A DNA stretch of 7,133 nt from positions 1-7,133 of the forward strand of contig CAMDBQ010000070.1 in the NCBI GenBank assembly GCA_945889365.1, written 5' to 3'. A program made the position numbers and the translations under genes. The stretch comes from Legionella genomosp. 1. GTDB taxonomy: Bacteria; Pseudomonadota; Gammaproteobacteria; Legionellales; Legionellaceae. Every line of letters starts with the position of its first letter. Positions within the stretch are counted from its first letter, which is position 1. This document shows positions 6,194 through 7,133 of this stretch, one piece after another. The notes beneath the pieces were generated by a model. It worked only from the letters and a program-made list of their open reading frames with translations. It searched no databases and was not told the DNA's origin.

Positions 6194-6237
6194 CGGTGCC
6201 AAAGGTCCGCCCTACGCGAGCTTCGGCACCAACCTAC
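6194..6237 (-). repeat. REP-like palindromic element with a GTAG foot
   Basis: GGTGCCAAAG (6195-6204) and CTTCGGCACC (6221-6230) are inverted copies with 9 of 10 matches around a 16-nt loop. On the minus strand the hairpin is preceded by GTAGG (GTAG at 6234-6237). In gammaproteobacterial REP sequences a GTAG next to an imperfect hairpin is the mark recognised by RAYT transposases. The piece is far more GC-rich than its surroundings. It lies just upstream of the radA promoter and before the gene remnant. It is a single copy here; membership of a dispersed family is inferred from its shape. Confidence 0.5.
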
Positions 6238-6270
6238 ATGCGTACCTGATTTTATTAACAGGACGTGCAT

Positions 6271-6460
6271 ATGAACGAAAACAAATCCCAATGGGCAGTG
6301 GTCGGTGCAGGCCCTGCCGGAATAGCTGCTTGACTATGGTATCACGGCTGCAGATATTTTGTGGCTTGATTCTGCATTCAAAGCCTGTGAGCCTGGACGA
6401 TTGTGGCGAAATATATCCAGCAATACCAACGTGGTTTGGGCATTGCCTATCCTGAAATAA
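6271..6460 (+). pseudogene. Frameshifted N-terminal remnant of a FAD/NAD(P)-binding oxidoreductase
   Basis: An ATG with a normally placed AGGA (6260-6263) opens a frame encoding MNENKSQWAVVGAGPAGIAA, which contains the GxGxxG dinucleotide-binding fingerprint of the Rossmann fold, and then meets TGA at 6331-6333. The frame one base over (from 6332) continues sensibly as DYGITAADILWLDSAFKACE, then PGRLWRNISSNT. This matches the way flavoprotein oxidoreductases go on: the second strand ends in an acidic residue, followed by a G(R)LW...SSNT segment. It runs to TAA at 6458-6460. A full-length enzyme would need several hundred more residues, so besides the frameshift most of the gene is gone. Some residues are probably lost at the junction as well. 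The N-terminal identity is clear at fold level; the substrate is unknown. Confidence 0.7.
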
Positions 6461-6603
6461 AACCTGACCCATTTGGCTTCATAGAAACGCGAGTGGATCG
6501 CTGGAAGTTTATGACTTATCTCAATAAAGTCATGCCAGTCTGGTTTAAATATCATACGCGACAGGCTATACTTCGTACCCACGCGCGGCATGGCAATAAT
6601 TGA
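6403..6603 (+). other. Unassigned open frame overlapping and following the oxidoreductase remnant
   Basis: From a GTG at 6403 a 66-codon frame runs to TGA at 6601-6603, immediately before the xseB RBS. Its first part overlaps the remnant's other frame and is probably non-coding. From about 6461 it reads PDPFGFIETRVDRWKFMTYL, then NKVMPVWFKYHTRQAILRTH, which looks protein-like, with several aromatic residues and a basic C-terminus. I do not recognise it. It has no RBS at the GTG. It could be the C-terminal end of the same broken oxidoreductase after a large internal deletion, the tail of another lost gene, or a chance frame. It is not listed as a gene because nothing shows it is translated. 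Confidence 0.3.
6544..6572 (+). promoter_or_regulatory. Candidate promoter of xseB-ispA
   Basis: TTTAAA (6544-6549, 4 of 6 to the -35 consensus) is followed after exactly 17 nt by TATACT (6567-6572, 5 of 6 to the -10). Transcription would start near 6579, about 34 nt before the xseB ATG. It lies inside the gene remnant, so the operon would not depend on the decayed gene upstream. Confidence 0.4.
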
Positions 6604-6612
6604 GGATCGCAA

Positions 6613-6840
6613 ATGACTAAAATAACGAAACCCATTCATTTCGAAAAATCGATTTCTGAACTAGAATCGATCGTAATGCAATTGGAAAAAGGTGAATTAT
6701 CGCTAGAAGACTCACTCAAACAATTTGAAAAAGGCATTACTTTGGCTCGAAAATGCGAAGAAACATTAAATAAAGCCGAACAAAAAATAGAAATGCTTTC
6801 TGCTGTTAAAATGAACCATGATGGCAGTATAGATGACTAA
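6613..6840 (+). CDS. xseB: Exodeoxyribonuclease VII small subunit
   Basis: XseB is the small subunit of exonuclease VII, which with several copies bound to XseA degrades single-stranded DNA to short acid-soluble oligonucleotides during repair. The protein has 75 residues, the normal size. It shows the characteristic helical hairpin: FEKSISELESIVMQLEKGEL, then SLEDSLKQFEKGITLARKCE, with the LEKGELSLEDSL turn, and TLNKAEQKIEML before a short acidic tail. A GAGGA Shine-Dalgarno lies 6 nt before the ATG. The large subunit gene xseA is not in the window. The gene's last 8 nt overlap the start of ispA, a common gammaproteobacterial arrangement in which dxs often follows. Confidence 0.96.
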   Translation: MTKITKPIHFEKSISELESIVMQLEKGELSLEDSLKQFEKGITLARKCEETLNKAEQKIEMLSAVKMNHDGSIDD

Positions 6841-7133
6841 TCAAACCATTGAAAATTACGTATCCCAACATGAAAGGGTACTGCATGCTTTGCTAGACTC
6901 AGCAGACATTCCAGCGCCTCGTATTAAAGATGCAATGATGTACTCATTATTTCCTGGTGGTAAACGCTTACGTCCCACGCTGGTGTATTTATGCGGTGAA
7001 CTACTTAACGTAACGATTGAGAGCCTTGATATCATTGCTGCAGCAATTGAATTAACCCATTGTTACTCATTGATACATGACGATCTGCCTGCCATGGATG
7101 ATGACGATCTGCGTCGGGGCAAGCCCAGCTGCC
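6833..7133 (+). CDS. ispA: Polyprenyl (farnesyl) diphosphate synthase, N-terminal part (3' end outside window)
   Basis: IspA joins isopentenyl diphosphate to dimethylallyl and geranyl diphosphate to make farnesyl diphosphate, the precursor of undecaprenyl carriers and quinone side chains. One hundred codons are visible. The FPGGKRLRPTLVY segment (substrate diphosphate-binding K and R residues) and the first aspartate-rich motif in SLIHDDLPAMDDDDLRRGKP (DDxxxxD, chelating Mg2+) are present in the expected order, with the CxxYSLIHDD context typical of short-chain bacterial enzymes. The gene starts with an ATG inside the end of xseB (8-nt overlap, different frame) and lacks a clear RBS, so it is probably translationally coupled. 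The exact chain length of the product (C15 or C20) cannot be settled from this part; the neighbour xseB favours IspA. Confidence 0.94.
   Translation, partial: MTNQTIENYVSQHERVLHALLDSADIPAPRIKDAMMYSLFPGGKRLRPTLVYLCGELLNVTIESLDIIAAAIELTHCYSLIHDDLPAMDDDDLRRGKPSC

Noticed and set aside
6334..6639. 101-codon minus-strand frame across the radA-xseB interval
   Set aside because: It is antisense to the recognisable oxidoreductase remnant and runs into xseB; it has no RBS and no recognisable motif.
1..7133. CRISPR arrays, tRNA or rRNA genes, IS element ends
   Set aside because: No regularly spaced repeats, cloverleaf-like sequences, rRNA motifs, transposase frames or paired terminal inverted repeats were seen.

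Overview
The window looks like a moderately AT-rich gammaproteobacterial chromosome. The housekeeping genes (mutS, hemB, radA, xseB, ispA) are all of gammaproteobacterial type. Two VapC-type toxin-antitoxin (TA) modules, a decayed oxidoreductase gene and a REP-like hairpin suggest a genome with active accessory content and some gene decay. The protein flavour reminds me of Legionellales (Legionella/Coxiella relatives), but that is an impression from memory and was not searched.

Layout. (1) 1-488, plus strand: the 3' end of mutS, which stops unusually early. (2) 485-2934, minus strand: an exported-type gamma-glutamyltransferase (ggt), followed downstream on the same strand by a Phd/YefM antitoxin and PIN-domain toxin pair. 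The toxin's stop codon shares a TTAA with the mutS stop. (3) 3000-3733, plus strand: a second, divergently transcribed Phd/YefM-PIN pair. (4) 3738-4721, plus strand: hemB, starting only 4 nt after the second toxin. (5) 4760-6109, minus strand: radA, convergent with hemB. (6) 6110-6612: radA promoter, a REP-like palindrome, a frameshifted remnant of a FAD/NAD(P)-binding protein gene and a probable xseB promoter. (7) 6613-7133, plus strand: xseB and the start of ispA, with overlapping reading frames.

How it fits together. MutS, RadA and XseB belong to DNA repair, HemB to tetrapyrrole synthesis and IspA to isoprenoid synthesis. The block from 485 to 3733 (TA1, ggt, TA2) reads like accessory cargo fitted tightly between mutS and hemB. 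It coincides with a missing MutS C-terminal tail on one side and with a hemB gene lacking upstream space of its own on the other. Four promoters here carry a TGn-extended -10 element (both TA modules, ggt, radA), and both TA promoters have inverted repeats at the expected transcription start.

No wholly new system is evident. The points most worth checking are the ggt start, which appears to be an ATA codon in front of a perfect signal peptide, the shortened MutS, the hemB-TA2 arrangement, and the 6195-6603 region of repeat plus gene remnant.
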